Shown: positions 35,481 to 45,368, counted from the first letter of the stretch. The stretch is 64,000 bases of DNA from an uncultured Paracoccaceae bacterium (GCA_937146765.1 CAKZRP010000016.1:1-64000), one strand, 5' to 3'. The notes: generated by a model from the sequence alone, not told the origin. Translations and numbers: made by a program.

Positions 35481-36068
35481 TTAGCGCACGCAGTAGATTT
35501 CGACGCGGCGGTTCTGCGCCATATTGGCGGCGCTGGTGTTGGGGACACGCGGGCTGCGCTCGCCATAGGCACGCACATCACTGATCCGGGCCCCAACGGT
35601 GCGCGCCACCTCGGCCACCGCATTTGCGCGACGCTGGGAGAGCGCGATATTGTACTCATCCGAGGCGCGGCTGTCGGTATGACCGGCAATCACGTAATGA
35701 CGGGTGCCCGGCATGGTGGACCGGAACCACTCCTCCAGACGCTGACGCCCGGCGGCATTGATGGAATGCTTGTCGGTGGCAAAGAACTGGTCGGTCGGCA
35801 TCATGCCACAGAGCTGGCCAACACGGCAGACCGGCTTCCCGTCCGGCGTCACATGTGCCGACATGTAGCCCTCGGCCCCGTCGTCCATCACCCAATGCTC
35901 GCAGCCATCGGGATCGACCCAGATGGTGGGCACATAGCGTTCGCCGGTCAGGGTCCGGGTTTCCTGCGCCATGGCAGCAGGGGCGAGCACCGCCAGCGAC
36001 AGGACCGCCGCTGCGGTCGCCAGCCCGGCGCAGGCTTTGGTCATCATTTGCTCAAACACAACAGGCAT
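35481..36068 (-). CDS. OmpA-family protein with N-terminal WVDPxGCEHW domain
   Basis: 195 residues (a start 7 residues later is also possible). Signal peptide ends PAAMA. Residues 49-81 hold the domain shared with the neighbouring lipoprotein. Residues about 90-195 are an OmpA C-terminal peptidoglycan-binding domain: FFATDKHSINAAGRQRL, VIAGHTDSRASDEYNIALSQRRANAVAEVA, GERSPRVPNTSAANMAQNRRVEI. No beta-barrel, so it is a soluble or attached periplasmic linker to the cell wall. Confidence 0.88.
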   Translation of the reverse strand: MPVVFEQMMTKACAGLATAAAVLSLAVLAPAAMAQETRTLTGERYVPTIWVDPDGCEHWVMDDGAEGYMSAHVTPDGKPVCRVGQLCGMMPTDQFFATDKHSINAAGRQRLEEWFRSTMPGTRHYVIAGHTDSRASDEYNIALSQRRANAVAEVARTVGARISDVRAYGERSPRVPNTSAANMAQNRRVEIYCVR

Positions 36069-36355
36069 CCTCTCATTGGCCCCTCGGAGATCGACACGGG
36101 GGATCCTGCAGATCCCTGTATCCCCAGCAGGTCCTGCTTGTTTCCGGAATTTACACTAACTTTTGCTGAATATGAGGCCCGAACCAAGAGAATTTACGCG
36201 CCAGCCCCCGATCCCGCAGAAACGATGCTGACCGGACACGATGATTGTCACCGCAAGGGGGACAATCATCGCATTTTGGATTAGTTGTTGACCCAGAAAG
36301 GGATAGGCGACCGACACCATGAGTCGGCTCGCCCCCGAGGCTGGACGGTGCCGGG

Positions 36356-37678
36356 TCAGCCGACCAGCGCGCCGGCCAGCGAATTGGTCCCGGACGAGAG
36401 AATGCGCACCCGGCGCAGATCGCCCACCTCTGCATCGCAGTCGGACACGTGCACCGCGTGCAGATAGTCCGACTTGCCCACCATCTGTCCCGGAAAGCGC
36501 CCCGCCTTCTCGAACAGCACGCCGACCTCGCGGCCCACCATGCTGTCCTGCACCTCACGCTGCTGGCGGGTCAGGAGCGCCTGCAGACGTTGCAGCCGAT
36601 CATCCGCCGCCGCCGGGTCCACTTGCGGACGCTCCGCCGCGGGTGTGCCCGGACGGGTGGAATATTTGAACGAATAGGCGGTGCCGTATTTCACCGCCTC
36701 GACCAGATCGAGCGTGGCCTGGAAATCTTCCTCGGTCTCTTCCGGAAAGCCAACGATGAAATCACCGGAGATCAGGATATCGGGACGTGCCGCGCGGATA
36801 CGCTCGATCAGGCGAATGTAGCTCTCGGCGGTATGACTGCGGTTCATCCGCTTCAGGATCCTGTCCGAACCCGCCTGCACCGGCAGGTGCAGATAGGGCA
36901 TCAGCTTTTTACAGGTGCCATGGGCCTCGATCAGGTCATCCATCATGTCGTTGGGATGCGAGGTGGTAAAGCGGATCCGCTTCAGCCCGTCGATCTTGTC
37001 CAACTCCCAAATGAGCTGCGCCAGCGTCAGATCACCCTTCGCCCCTGCGCCGTGATAGGCATTGACGTTCTGCCCCAGCAGAGTGATTTCACGCACGCCG
37101 CGCTCGACCAGGTCCTGCGCCTCGCGCAGGATGCGATCCGCAGGGCGCGACACTTCAGCACCGCGGGTATAGGGCACCACGCAGAAAGCGCAGAACTTGT
37201 CACAGCCCTCCTGCACGGTCAAAAACGCGGTCGGGCCGCGCTTGGCTTTGGGGCGCGACTTCAGCTTCTCGAACTTGTCTTCCTCGGGGAAATCGGTGTC
37301 GAGCACCTTCTCGCCTTCACGCGCCCTGGCTTCCATCTGAGGCAGACGGTGATAGCTCTGCGGTCCGACCACCAGATCGACAAGCGGCTGGCGGCGCATG
37401 ATCTCCTCGCCCTCGGCTTGCGCAACACAGCCCGCCACCCCGATCTTCAGATCCGGCTTCGCCGCCTTCAATCCCTTGAAGCGCCCCAGTTCGGAATAGA
37501 CCTTCTCGGCGGCCTTCTCGCGGATGTGGCAGGTGTTCAGAAGGATCATGTCCGCATCGTCCGGGCTCTGTGTCTCCACATAGCCCTGCCCGCCCAGCGC
37601 TTCGGCCATGCGTTCGCTGTCATAGACATTCATCTGGCAGCCGTAGGTCTTGATGTAGAGCTTCTTGGGCGCGGTCAT
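36356..37678 (-). CDS. miaB: tRNA-i6A37 methylthiotransferase
   Basis: 440 residues. Radical-SAM enzyme that adds a methylthio group to i6A37 of tRNA. N-terminal UPF0004 domain with its three Cys ([20 protein letters not shown]), radical-SAM motif [16 protein letters not shown] (C-x3-C-x2-C), and a C-terminal TRAM domain (about 375-440). First gene of the miaB-phoH-ybeY-corC-lnt group, here separated from phoH by the OmpA and lipoprotein genes. Confidence 0.97.
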   Translation of the reverse strand: MTAPKKLYIKTYGCQMNVYDSERMAEALGGQGYVETQSPDDADMILLNTCHIREKAAEKVYSELGRFKGLKAAKPDLKIGVAGCVAQAEGEEIMRRQPLVDLVVGPQSYHRLPQMEARAREGEKVLDTDFPEEDKFEKLKSRPKAKRGPTAFLTVQEGCDKFCAFCVVPYTRGAEVSRPADRILREAQDLVERGVREITLLGQNVNAYHGAGAKGDLTLAQLIWELDKIDGLKRIRFTTSHPNDMMDDLIEAHGTCKKLMPYLHLPVQAGSDRILKRMNRSHTAESYIRLIERIRAARPDILISGDFIVGFPEETEEDFQATLDLVEAVKYGTAYSFKYSTRPGTPAAERPQVDPAAADDRLQRLQALLTRQQREVQDSMVGREVGVLFEKAGRFPGQMVGKSDYLHAVHVSDCDAEVGDLRRVRILSSGTNSLAGALVG

Positions 37679-37843
37679 GGGTCGGCTCCCTGTGCGGATC
37701 GGGGATAGGTGGAACAGCAGCGGGCCTTAACGGGAAACGCATCCGCTTGCAATGCAGGGCGGATTACCCGATTTTAGCCGCAAAGACCAGACAGGGCCGG
37801 AGCGATCCCGATCGGATCCGGCACAGCGCGAGGACAGGCCCCC

Positions 37844-38710
37844 ATGCATTACCCTTCGCTCGAGGCGTTCCTTTCACGCCGCCCGATGCCGCTGGAGACG
37901 GGGCCGGTGGCGCTGATCCTTGCCGAGGACGAGGTCGAGCTCGACTCCACCCTGCGCCACCATCTGGACTGCGGCTTCAAGGAAGTGGTGGCGCTGATGC
38001 CGGATGCCTTTGCTCTGCCCGGCGACCTTGCGGGGCGGGTGATACGGGTGAATTTCGACTGCAGTAATCCGCAAGCCACGACCGAGGCGGTGAACCGGGT
38101 GATCGTCGCCGCCCCGGGCTGCTGGCTCTATTATGGCTACAACGCCGAATATCTCTTCTACCCCTTCTGCGAAACCCGCACGGTAGGCGAATTGCTGACC
38201 TATCACAGCGAGGAACGACGGGCGGCCATGCTGACCTATGTGGTTGATCTCTATGCGGCCGATCTCCACGCCCATCCCAATGCGGTCTCGCTGGAAACGG
38301 CCTGCCTCGACCGTTCCGGCTATTACGCCCAGGGCCGGATCGATCCCGAAACCGGCCACCCGCGCGAACGGCAACTGGATTTCTTCGGCGGATTGCGCTG
38401 GCGCCACGAGGAACATGTGCCCCCTCAAAGCCGCAAGATCGACCGCATCGCCCTGTTTCGGGCCAAACCCGGGCTTGAACTACAGGTGGACCACACCTTC
38501 AACGACCAGGAATACAACACCTACGCCTGTCCCTGGCACCACAACCTGACCGCCGCCATCTGCTCCTTCCGCGCCGCCAAAGCGCTCAAGCGCAATCCGG
38601 GCTCAACCTTCGACATCCAGAGCTTCAAATGGCATAACTCCGCCCCTTTTGAGTGGCACTCGCGGCAACTCCTCGACCTCGGGCTGATGGAGCCCGGGCA
38701 GTGGTTTTAA
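37844..38710 (+). CDS. glycosyltransferase-like protein of uncertain function
   Basis: 288 residues, no signal peptide or membrane segment. The start PVALILAEDEVELDSTLRHHLDCGFKEVVAL resembles the first strand and helix of GT-A glycosyltransferases of family 2 or 92 (E-x-x-x-L-x-x-x-L-x-H-H). The second half has highly conserved-looking blocks: RQLDFFGGLRWRHEEHVP, IDRIALFRAKPGL, NTYACPWHHNLTAAICSFRAAKALKRNPG. I do not see a clear D-x-D. Not confidently assigned. Confidence 0.6.
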   Translation: MHYPSLEAFLSRRPMPLETGPVALILAEDEVELDSTLRHHLDCGFKEVVALMPDAFALPGDLAGRVIRVNFDCSNPQATTEAVNRVIVAAPGCWLYYGYNAEYLFYPFCETRTVGELLTYHSEERRAAMLTYVVDLYAADLHAHPNAVSLETACLDRSGYYAQGRIDPETGHPRERQLDFFGGLRWRHEEHVPPQSRKIDRIALFRAKPGLELQVDHTFNDQEYNTYACPWHHNLTAAICSFRAAKALKRNPGSTFDIQSFKWHNSAPFEWHSRQLLDLGLMEPGQWF

Positions 38711-38735
38711 CAGCCTGCTTACGCAGTCTGTGGCT

Positions 38736-38825
38736 TCCGGCGGGGATATTTGGGGAAAGATGAAACCCCTCGCCCTTCATCTTTCTAATAAACATCCCGG
38801 GGGTCTGAGGGGGCAGCGCCCCCTC
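38736..38825. repeat. pair of inverted family A repeats between convergent genes
   Basis: Left copy (38736-38764) reads on the minus strand TTCATCTTTCCCC-AAATATCCCCGCCGG; right copy (38775-38825) reads on the plus strand CTTCATCTTTC..AACATCCCGGGGG then GAGGGGGC-AGC-GCCCCCTC. They face opposite ways, one for each converging gene. Confidence 0.7.
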
Positions 38826-38840
38826 TTCTGTTCTCTCGGC

Positions 38841-39641
38841 TTAGCGTAGCAGCAAGACGGGAAACCAATCCTCGCGCAGGCGTTGCCCCGGCACCATGTC
38901 ATGGCCCGGATAGGGCGGCGAGGTGCGGCCCGGACGCTCCACATAGCGCGCATCGTCACCAACAAGCCGCAGCGAGAAGGCCCGACGGCGGCTGGTCGAA
39001 GTATTGCCGCGCGCCCCATGCAGGGTCTTGTAGTTGAAGGCCACAGCATCGCCCGGTTCCATCGCCCACTCGCGGATCTCCATCCCTTCTGCCTCGGGAT
39101 CAGGGACGGGCATGTACTGGCCTTCGTCCGGAAAAAACCCCTCTTCCGAAACCCAGCGGGTCGGCAACACTTCCTTTTCCCAACGGTGCGAGCCCGCCAC
39201 GCAGCGCAGCGTCGCCTCGGTGACGGGATCAAGCGGCGACCAGAAGCTGATCGTCTGCCGCCCTTCGACAAAGTAGTAAGGCCCATCCTGATGCCAGGGC
39301 GTCGCCATCGAGGTGCCCGGTTCCTTGACCAGCACATGGTCGTGGAACATCTGCACGCGGTTCGACCGCATCAGGTCGGCGGCCACCTCGGCCACGGGCG
39401 AGGCCTCGATGGCGGCGGCGAACTCGGGGATTCGGGTCCAGTTGCAATAATCGTCGAAGAACCGTCCGGTCTGGCCCTTCTTCTCATTGTTGGAGGCATA
39501 GGGTCCCGGGGCCGCCATATTGGCCTCCACCCCCTTGCGCAGCAAATCGACCTGATCCTTGAACAGGCCCTTGATCATCACCACCCCGTCGCGCTGGTAG
39601 GCTTCGACCTGCTCTTCGGTGATCAGCGGATGCAGCATCAT
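38841..39641 (-). CDS. phytanoyl-CoA dioxygenase family protein
   Basis: 266 residues. Fe(II)/2-oxoglutarate oxygenase: metal His and Asp in TPWHQDGPYYF, the third ligand His in NYKTLHGARGN, and the 2-oxoglutarate-binding Arg in RRRAFSLRLVGDD. N-terminal EEQVEAYQRDGVVMIKGLF is typical. Marine relatives act on small betaines, ectoine or phosphonates among others, so substrate is open. Divergent from a LysR gene, which probably regulates it. Confidence 0.9.
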   Translation of the reverse strand: MMLHPLITEEQVEAYQRDGVVMIKGLFKDQVDLLRKGVEANMAAPGPYASNNEKKGQTGRFFDDYCNWTRIPEFAAAIEASPVAEVAADLMRSNRVQMFHDHVLVKEPGTSMATPWHQDGPYYFVEGRQTISFWSPLDPVTEATLRCVAGSHRWEKEVLPTRWVSEEGFFPDEGQYMPVPDPEAEGMEIREWAMEPGDAVAFNYKTLHGARGNTSTSRRRAFSLRLVGDDARYVERPGRTSPPYPGHDMVPGQRLREDWFPVLLLR

Positions 39642-39705
39642 TCGTCTCCTGTCCTGGATGCATGGTCTGCATCAGGGTGACAAGCGCAGAACATAGTTTC
39701 AAATC

Positions 39706-39725
39706 ATATCTTGCGAAGGTAGTAT
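39706..39725. promoter_or_regulatory. candidate LysR box between phyH-type gene and its regulator
   Basis: ATATCTTGCGAAGGTAGTAT has ATA/TAT ends around a T-N11-A core, in the 91-bp divergent region. It ends 7 nt before the LysR start, so it would suit autorepression. Confidence 0.3.
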
Positions 39726-39732
39726 TCACTTC

Positions 39733-40647
39733 ATGTTATACCTTACCCTGCGCCACTATGAATATGTCGCGGCCATCGCCCGGCATGGATCGCTCTCCGC
39801 TGCGGCTGCGGCCCTCCATGTCAGCCAGCCGGCCCTCTCTGCCGCGCTGGCGCGGATCGAGGCGCATCTGGACCGGGTGCTGTTCCTGCGCCGGAAGGGC
39901 GCCGCACTGGCGCTGACACCGCAGGGGCGGGAGTTTGTCCACGCCGCCGAAGATCTTTTGGCCGAGGCGGCGCGACTCGAACATCCAGGCGAGCCTGCCC
40001 GCCGGAGCACCCGGTTGATACTTGGGTGTTTTCAAGACCTTGCGCCATTCCTTCTGCCGCGCGCCCTGAACGCGCTGCGCGCTGCCCTGCCCGGAGTCGC
40101 GCTGGAGATCCGCGAGGGCGATTTCGAAGATCTGGTCGCAGCACAGCTCTCCGGTGCCTGCGATCTGGCGCTGACCTGGGATCTGGGGCTTGATGCCGCC
40201 TTCACCCGACAGGAACTCTACCGGGTGACACCGCAGGCGGTGATGCCACCGCAGCATCCGCTTGCCGTACAGGAAACCGTAAGTCTCGACGACCTGGCCA
40301 GCGAACCTTTGATCCTGTCGCGCGAGGGCCTGTCGATTGCCCATATGATGCGGCTGTTTCGCAACCGGGGCCATGTACCGATGATCGCCCATCGGGCCGC
40401 TTCGCTCGAACTCCTGCGCAGCCTTGCGGCCAGCGGCGAAGGCATCGGCCTCGCCTACAGCCTGCCCGACTCGCGGAGGAGTCAGGCGGGGATGCCTCTG
40501 TCTGCGCGTCCGCTGCGCGAGATCGAGGCGGTCGAGCCGGTGGTCTTGACGTGCCATGCAGACCCGGCGGCCGGGTCGCTGACGGCCACGGCGATGCAGG
40601 CTCTGTCAGCCGAGTTTTCACCTACGGGACATCGGAATTGGAACTAA
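39733..40647 (+). CDS. LysR-family transcriptional regulator
   Basis: 304 residues. HTH at 1-60 (LRHYEYVAAIARHGSLSAAAAALHVSQPALSAALARIEAHLDRVLFLRR), then the periplasmic-binding-like effector domain (about 90-295). Starts 91 nt from the divergent PhyH oxygenase, the usual arrangement for a dedicated regulator. Effector unknown, presumably the oxygenase substrate. Confidence 0.94.
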   Translation: MLYLTLRHYEYVAAIARHGSLSAAAAALHVSQPALSAALARIEAHLDRVLFLRRKGAALALTPQGREFVHAAEDLLAEAARLEHPGEPARRSTRLILGCFQDLAPFLLPRALNALRAALPGVALEIREGDFEDLVAAQLSGACDLALTWDLGLDAAFTRQELYRVTPQAVMPPQHPLAVQETVSLDDLASEPLILSREGLSIAHMMRLFRNRGHVPMIAHRAASLELLRSLAASGEGIGLAYSLPDSRRSQAGMPLSARPLREIEAVEPVVLTCHADPAAGSLTATAMQALSAEFSPTGHRNWN

Positions 40648-40665
40648 CGGCTCAGAATTGCGGCC

Positions 40666-41094
40666 TCAAGACCGGGCCGCCTTCTTGCGCAGACGGATCA
40701 CCACGTCGACCGAGGCGATTTCCATGCCCTCGGGCGGTTCCGGCAGACGCTGGATCACCAGTTCCTCGGACGGAGCATCCGAGACCCGGCTTTCGCCCTC
40801 CCAGAAGAAATGCGGGTGGTCGTGCACATTGGTGTCGAAATAGCTCTTGGAGCCATCCACAGTGATTTCCTGCAACACGCCTGCCTCGCAAAAGGCGCGC
40901 AGAGTGTTGTAGACCGTGGCGAGGGACACAGCAGCGCCATCGTCCTTGGCGGCCTCGAACAGGCTTTCGGCGGTCACGTGGCGATGGTTGCCATCGCCCA
41001 CCAGAAGCGCCGCCAGCGTGACACGCTGACGGGTCGGGCGAAGCCCGGCGTCCATCAGCCACCTGTTGGCGTTCTCTTCATGGGTCGGTGTCAT
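40666..41094 (-). CDS. irr: iron response regulator Irr (Fur family)
   Basis: 142 residues from ATG 41094 (the open frame continues upstream but loses similarity). Winged helix [57 protein letters not shown], then the haem/metal His cluster [11 protein letters not shown], which is the Irr rather than Fur form. Irr represses haem and iron-related genes under low iron in Alphaproteobacteria and is degraded or inactivated with haem. Faces fabA across 259 bp, a conserved arrangement in this order. Confidence 0.9.
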   Translation of the reverse strand: MTPTHEENANRWLMDAGLRPTRQRVTLAALLVGDGNHRHVTAESLFEAAKDDGAAVSLATVYNTLRAFCEAGVLQEITVDGSKSYFDTNVHDHPHFFWEGESRVSDAPSEELVIQRLPEPPEGMEIASVDVVIRLRKKAARS

Positions 41095-41353
41095 GATCAC
41101 CTTCCTGCCATTCACTGCTACCGAGGTGTTATATGGCAGAATACTGCCGGTTTTCAAACGGAATTGCAAAACCCGCCCGGCGTCCGGCCCCCGGCTGCGA
41201 TCGGGTGCCGGGTATTCCCGCTCCGCGCCCCCGAGGTCACCCGCCCCGCCACAGCTTGCAGTCGCAGCATCGCGCTACCCTTGCAGGATGTGCAAACCCG
41301 ATGTTAATGGGGGCTTAAGACGTTTATACCAACAGGCAGGAGTTGCCCCGCAC

Positions 41354-41863
41354 ATGGCCCAATATCCCAGCAGCTTTGACAAGGAAGACCTGCTTAAATG
41401 CGCAAGAGGCGAGCTGTTTGGACCCGGCAATGCGCAGCTGCCCGCTCCGCCGATGCTGATGATGGACCGGATCACCGAGATCTCCGGCGATGGCGGCGAA
41501 CATGGCAAGGGTCATGTGATCGCGGAATTCGACATCACCCCGGACCTGTGGTTCTTTGACTGCCACTTCCCCGGCAACCCGATCATGCCCGGCTGCCTTG
41601 GCCTTGATGGTCTGTGGCAGCTCACCGGTTTCAACCTTGGCTGGCGCGGCTGGCTGGGGCGCGGCTATGCGCTTGGCGTTGGCGAGGTCAAACTGACCGG
41701 CATGGTGCGCCCGGACCGCAAAATGCTGACCTATCGCGTCAATTTCACCAAGGCCATCCAGACCCGCCGCTTGACCATGGGCGTCGCAGACGGGATCGTG
41801 GAAGCGGATGGAGAAGTGATCTATCAGGTCAAGGACATGAAGGTAGCCCTCTCCGAGAGCTGA
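41354..41863 (+). CDS. fabA: 3-hydroxydecanoyl-ACP dehydratase/isomerase
   Basis: 169 residues from ATG 41354. Dehydrates and isomerises 3-hydroxydecanoyl-ACP to cis-3-decenoyl-ACP, the branch point of anaerobic unsaturated fatty acid synthesis. Catalytic His71 ([13 protein letters not shown]) and Asp85 (CLGLDGLWQ) match the enteric His70/Asp84. First gene of fabA-fabB-fabI. Confidence 0.97.
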   Translation: MAQYPSSFDKEDLLKCARGELFGPGNAQLPAPPMLMMDRITEISGDGGEHGKGHVIAEFDITPDLWFFDCHFPGNPIMPGCLGLDGLWQLTGFNLGWRGWLGRGYALGVGEVKLTGMVRPDRKMLTYRVNFTKAIQTRRLTMGVADGIVEADGEVIYQVKDMKVALSES

Positions 41864-41940
41864 TCCCCAACAGGATCCAACAGGGCCAAGGCCTGCGAAC
41901 GGGGGACACCCCCTTTCACACGAGTTACAGGAGTACGCAT

Positions 41941-43170
41941 ATGCGTCGCGTCGTCGTCACCGGTCTGGGGATCGTCTCCTCCATCGGGAACAATGCCGAA
42001 GAGGTCATCGCCTCGCTCAAGGCCGGGAAATCCGGCATCGTCGCCAGCCCCGAGATGGCGGAGCACGGGTTTCGCAGCCAGATCGCCGGCACGCTCAAGA
42101 TTGACGTGGCCGAGCATGTGGACAAGCGCACCCTGCGGTTCATGGGCCAAGGCGCGGCCTATGCCCATATCGCCATGCAACAAGCGATTGCCGATTCCGG
42201 CCTGACCGAAGATCAGGTGGTGAACGAGCGCACCGGTCTGGTGGCAGGCTCCGGTGGTCCCTCCACCTCCTCCATGCTGACCGCGCATCAGACCGTGCTG
42301 TCGACGGGCGCCACCAAGCGGATCGGGCCCTTCGCGGTGCCGAAATGCATGTCCTCCACCATCTCCGCGAACCTTGCGACCGCGTTCAAGATCAAGGGCA
42401 TCAACTACTCGATCACCTCGGCCTGCTCCACCTCGCTGCATTGCATCGGCAACGCGGCCGAGCAGATCATGATGGGCAAGCAGGACGTGATGTTTGCCGG
42501 CGGCGGTGAAGAGCTGGACTGGACCCTGTCCTGCCTGTTTGACGCGATGGGCGCCATGTCCTCGAAATATAACGACACGCCGGAGCTGGCCTCGCGCGCC
42601 TTTGACGCCAACCGCGACGGGTTTGTGATCTCTGGCGGCGGCGGCATCGTGGTGCTGGAAGATCTGGAGCACGCGCTGGCGCGTGGCGCCAAGATCTACG
42701 CCGAGGTGACCGGCTTTGCCGCCACCTCCGACGGGCACGACATGGTGGCCCCCTCCGGTGAAGGCGGCGAGCGCGCGATGCGTCTGGCACTCTCCACCCT
42801 GCCCGAAGGCCGCAAGGTCTCCTATATCAACGCCCATGGCACCTCGACCCCGGTTGGCGATGTGGGCGAAGTCCACGCCGCCCGCCGTGTCTTTGGCGCG
42901 GGCAACGTGCCGCCGATCTCTTCGACCAAGTCGATGACCGGCCACGCACAGGGCGCCGCTGGCGCGCTGGAGGCGATCTTCTGCCTTTTGATGCTGGACA
43001 ATGACTTCATCACGCCCTCGATCAACGTCGAGACCCTCGCCGAGGGGATCGAGCCGGGCGAAGTGGCAACCCAATACGTCGAAAACGCAGGGCTCGACAG
43101 TGTCATGACCAACAGCTTTGGCTTTGGCGGCACCAATGGCTCGATGGTTCTGAGCAAATACAAGGGATAA
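41941..43170 (+). CDS. fabB: 3-oxoacyl-ACP synthase I
   Basis: 409 residues, ATG 41941 with AGGAG upstream. Elongates the unsaturated intermediate made by FabA. Thiolase-fold triad: Cys in TSACSTSLHCIG (about 163), His in NAHGTSTPVGD and His in SMTGHAQGAAGA. FabB rather than FabF is supported by the FabA neighbour and by length. Confidence 0.97.
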   Translation: MRRVVVTGLGIVSSIGNNAEEVIASLKAGKSGIVASPEMAEHGFRSQIAGTLKIDVAEHVDKRTLRFMGQGAAYAHIAMQQAIADSGLTEDQVVNERTGLVAGSGGPSTSSMLTAHQTVLSTGATKRIGPFAVPKCMSSTISANLATAFKIKGINYSITSACSTSLHCIGNAAEQIMMGKQDVMFAGGGEELDWTLSCLFDAMGAMSSKYNDTPELASRAFDANRDGFVISGGGGIVVLEDLEHALARGAKIYAEVTGFAATSDGHDMVAPSGEGGERAMRLALSTLPEGRKVSYINAHGTSTPVGDVGEVHAARRVFGAGNVPPISSTKSMTGHAQGAAGALEAIFCLLMLDNDFITPSINVETLAEGIEPGEVATQYVENAGLDSVMTNSFGFGGTNGSMVLSKYKG

Positions 43171-43175
43171 GGTCC

Positions 43176-43970
43176 ATGACTGGAGTACTTGCAGGCAAAC
43201 GCGGCCTGATCATGGGCGTGGCCAATGACCGCTCCATCGCCTGGGGCATCGCCAAGGCGATGCACGAGGCGGGGGCGGAGCTGGCCTTCACCTATCAGGG
43301 CGAAGCCTTTGGCAAGCGTCTGGAGCCGCTGGCGACCTCGGTGGGCAGCGATTTTATGGTCGACGTGGATGTGACCGACGATGCCTCGCTCGACACCGCG
43401 TTTGAGCAACTGTCTGCCCGCTGGCCGACGATTGATTTCCTCGTCCACGCCATCGCCTATTCCGACAAGAACGAGCTCACCGGCCGGTTCATCAACACCA
43501 GCCGGGCGAACTTCAAGAACTCGATGGATATCTCCGCCTATTCCTTCATCGAAGTGGCGCGCCGCGCCTACCCCTTGATGCAGGAAAATGGCGGCGGCAC
43601 CCTCTTGACGCTGACCTATGGCGGCTCCAACCGGGTCACCCCGAACTACAACGTGATGGGCGTGGCCAAGGCCGCACTCGAGAGCGCGACCCGCTATCTG
43701 GCCAATGACCTTGGCCCCGATGGCATCCGTGTCAACGCCATCTCCCCCGGCCCGATGAAGACGCTGGCCGGCGCTGCGATTGGCGGCGCGCGCAAGACCT
43801 ATAAGCACACCGAGCTGAATGCGCCTTTGCGGTCAAACGCAACGCTCGAGGCGGTGGGCGGCACGGCGGTCTACCTCGCCTCCGATGCGGGGGCCTTTAC
43901 CACGGGCGAGATCATCCGCGTCGATGGCGGCTTTCATGTGCTTGGGATGCCGCAGCAAGATCACCTGTGA
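43176..43970 (+). CDS. fabI: enoyl-ACP reductase (NADH)
   Basis: 264 residues, 5 nt after fabB. SDR-type enoyl reductase: GKRGLIMGVANDRSIAWGIA (cofactor loop of the FabI type), FLVHAIAYSDKNEL, and the active-site Tyr and Lys in PNYNVMGVAKAALE. Last step of each elongation cycle; target of triclosan in the family. Ends before a strong terminator. Confidence 0.97.
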   Translation: MTGVLAGKRGLIMGVANDRSIAWGIAKAMHEAGAELAFTYQGEAFGKRLEPLATSVGSDFMVDVDVTDDASLDTAFEQLSARWPTIDFLVHAIAYSDKNELTGRFINTSRANFKNSMDISAYSFIEVARRAYPLMQENGGGTLLTLTYGGSNRVTPNYNVMGVAKAALESATRYLANDLGPDGIRVNAISPGPMKTLAGAAIGGARKTYKHTELNAPLRSNATLEAVGGTAVYLASDAGAFTTGEIIRVDGGFHVLGMPQQDHL

Positions 43971-43992
43971 TCCTGCTCCATACGGTAAAACG

Positions 43993-44020
43993 AAAGGCGC
44001 CCTTTTGGGGCGCCTTTTTT
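43993..44020. terminator. bidirectional terminator between fabI and solute-binding protein gene
   Basis: Arms AAAGGCGCCC (43993-44002) and GGGCGCCTTT (44008-44017) with a 5-nt loop; six T follow on the plus strand and TTTCGTTTT on the minus. Confidence 0.9.
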
Positions 44021-44041
44021 GTTCATCACGAACGTTAGAAA

Positions 44042-45115
44042 TCAGCTGCCCGCCCCGGATGCGCGTTTGGACAGCATGTTCATCACGTTGTTGGCGACCT
44101 TGGTATAGGGCGGCCAGAACAGCTCCTCGGCAAAGAACTCCGGGTTCTCGTCCAGCATCGGGTTGGCCTCGACCAGCGTCGAGGAAGCCACCATGCCAAG
44201 ACCGTTCACGATGCGCTCCTGAACCTCCTTGCCGATGAAGTAGTTGGCGAAAATCTCCGCCGCTTCCAGCTTCGGCCCTTCCAGCTTTTTCGAGAAGTTG
44301 ATGGTGTCGAGCCAGACCGTATTGCCCTCCTCGAAGTTCACGATGCTCCAATTGCCGCCATTGGCGAGATGCGCCGCCGCACCGGGACCGTAGGAGGCCA
44401 CAAAAGCCAGATCGTCGCGGAACTCCGGGCCGGCGCTCCAGAAGAAGCCGACCTGATCGTAAAGTGCAGTCAGCGTGGTTTGCAGCGGGCCATCGGCCTT
44501 TTGCATCTCTGCCATCTTGGCGCGATCGTCAGAGGCATCCTGCACCGCAAAAGGCGCCTCGCCCATGGCCATCAGCGCCAGAGCGACGTTGGGCTGGACC
44601 TGACCATCGGTCAGCGAGACGCGGCCTTTCCATTCGGGCTTCAACAGCTCCGCCACCGAGGTCGGATGGCTGGTGACCACATCATCATTGGCCCAGATCC
44701 CATAGGAACCGCCGCCGAAGGGCAGATAGAGCGGGCCTGCGTCCGACATGCCCATCGGGATGGCGCTTAGTTCCGGAAGCAACGCCTGCACATTGCTGAG
44801 GCGCGGCGAAGCGGTGTTGATCGGCTGCAGCAGGTTCTCAAACGGCAGACCTTCCATCTGGATGTAGTTCAGCGTCAGGAAAGACACGTCGACAGTGCCC
44901 GAGCGCAGCACGTCAAACATCTGTTCCGGACCCTCCGCCAGCGTGTCGATCACCCGCACCTCGACGTCGTAGCCCTGCTCCTTCAGGAGACCGTTCACCG
45001 CTGCCACTTCTTCCGGGTGGACGTAGCCGTCCCAGGTGAAGACATTCAGATACTCCGTGGCCTGGCTCATCGTGGCGACAAGGGTCAGGGCGGTGCCGAG
45101 CAGCAGTTTACGCAT
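44042..45115 (-). CDS. extracellular solute-binding protein, PotD-like
   Basis: 357 residues. Signal peptide MRKLLLGTALTLVATMSQA, then the polyamine-type fold: LNVFTWDGYVHPEEVAA, DVLRSGTVDVSFLTLNY, LYLPFGGGSYGIWANDD, PEWKGRVSLTDGQ, FVASYGPGAA. Binds a small cationic solute such as a polyamine or amino-sugar precursor. No permease or ATPase gene flanks it, so it is an orphan or supplies a distant transporter. Confidence 0.88.
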   Translation of the reverse strand: MRKLLLGTALTLVATMSQATEYLNVFTWDGYVHPEEVAAVNGLLKEQGYDVEVRVIDTLAEGPEQMFDVLRSGTVDVSFLTLNYIQMEGLPFENLLQPINTASPRLSNVQALLPELSAIPMGMSDAGPLYLPFGGGSYGIWANDDVVTSHPTSVAELLKPEWKGRVSLTDGQVQPNVALALMAMGEAPFAVQDASDDRAKMAEMQKADGPLQTTLTALYDQVGFFWSAGPEFRDDLAFVASYGPGAAAHLANGGNWSIVNFEEGNTVWLDTINFSKKLEGPKLEAAEIFANYFIGKEVQERIVNGLGMVASSTLVEANPMLDENPEFFAEELFWPPYTKVANNVMNMLSKRASGAGS

Positions 45116-45368
45116 TTGAGGGAACTCCCGTTAAAACAAAATCATCCGCACGCCGGGCAGGCGGCGAAGCTGGATGCACGGTGCGCGGGAGGAATGAACA
45201 GGAGGTAAACAGATATGGGCGCAACAGTGGAAACACCGCGGAAATGCGCCTGCGAATTTAGGAAAACTTCTCGGGGTTTTCAGCCACCTGCGACAGCTTG
45301 TCGGCTGGCGGCAGTCTCAAGAGGCGGGCGCGGGCGACCTCTGTCGGTCCCGCGCCCCTCACCATCGC

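Noticed and set aside
38736-38825. CRISPR array
   Set aside because: Two inverted hairpin copies only, no regularly spaced direct repeats; no cas genes anywhere in the window.
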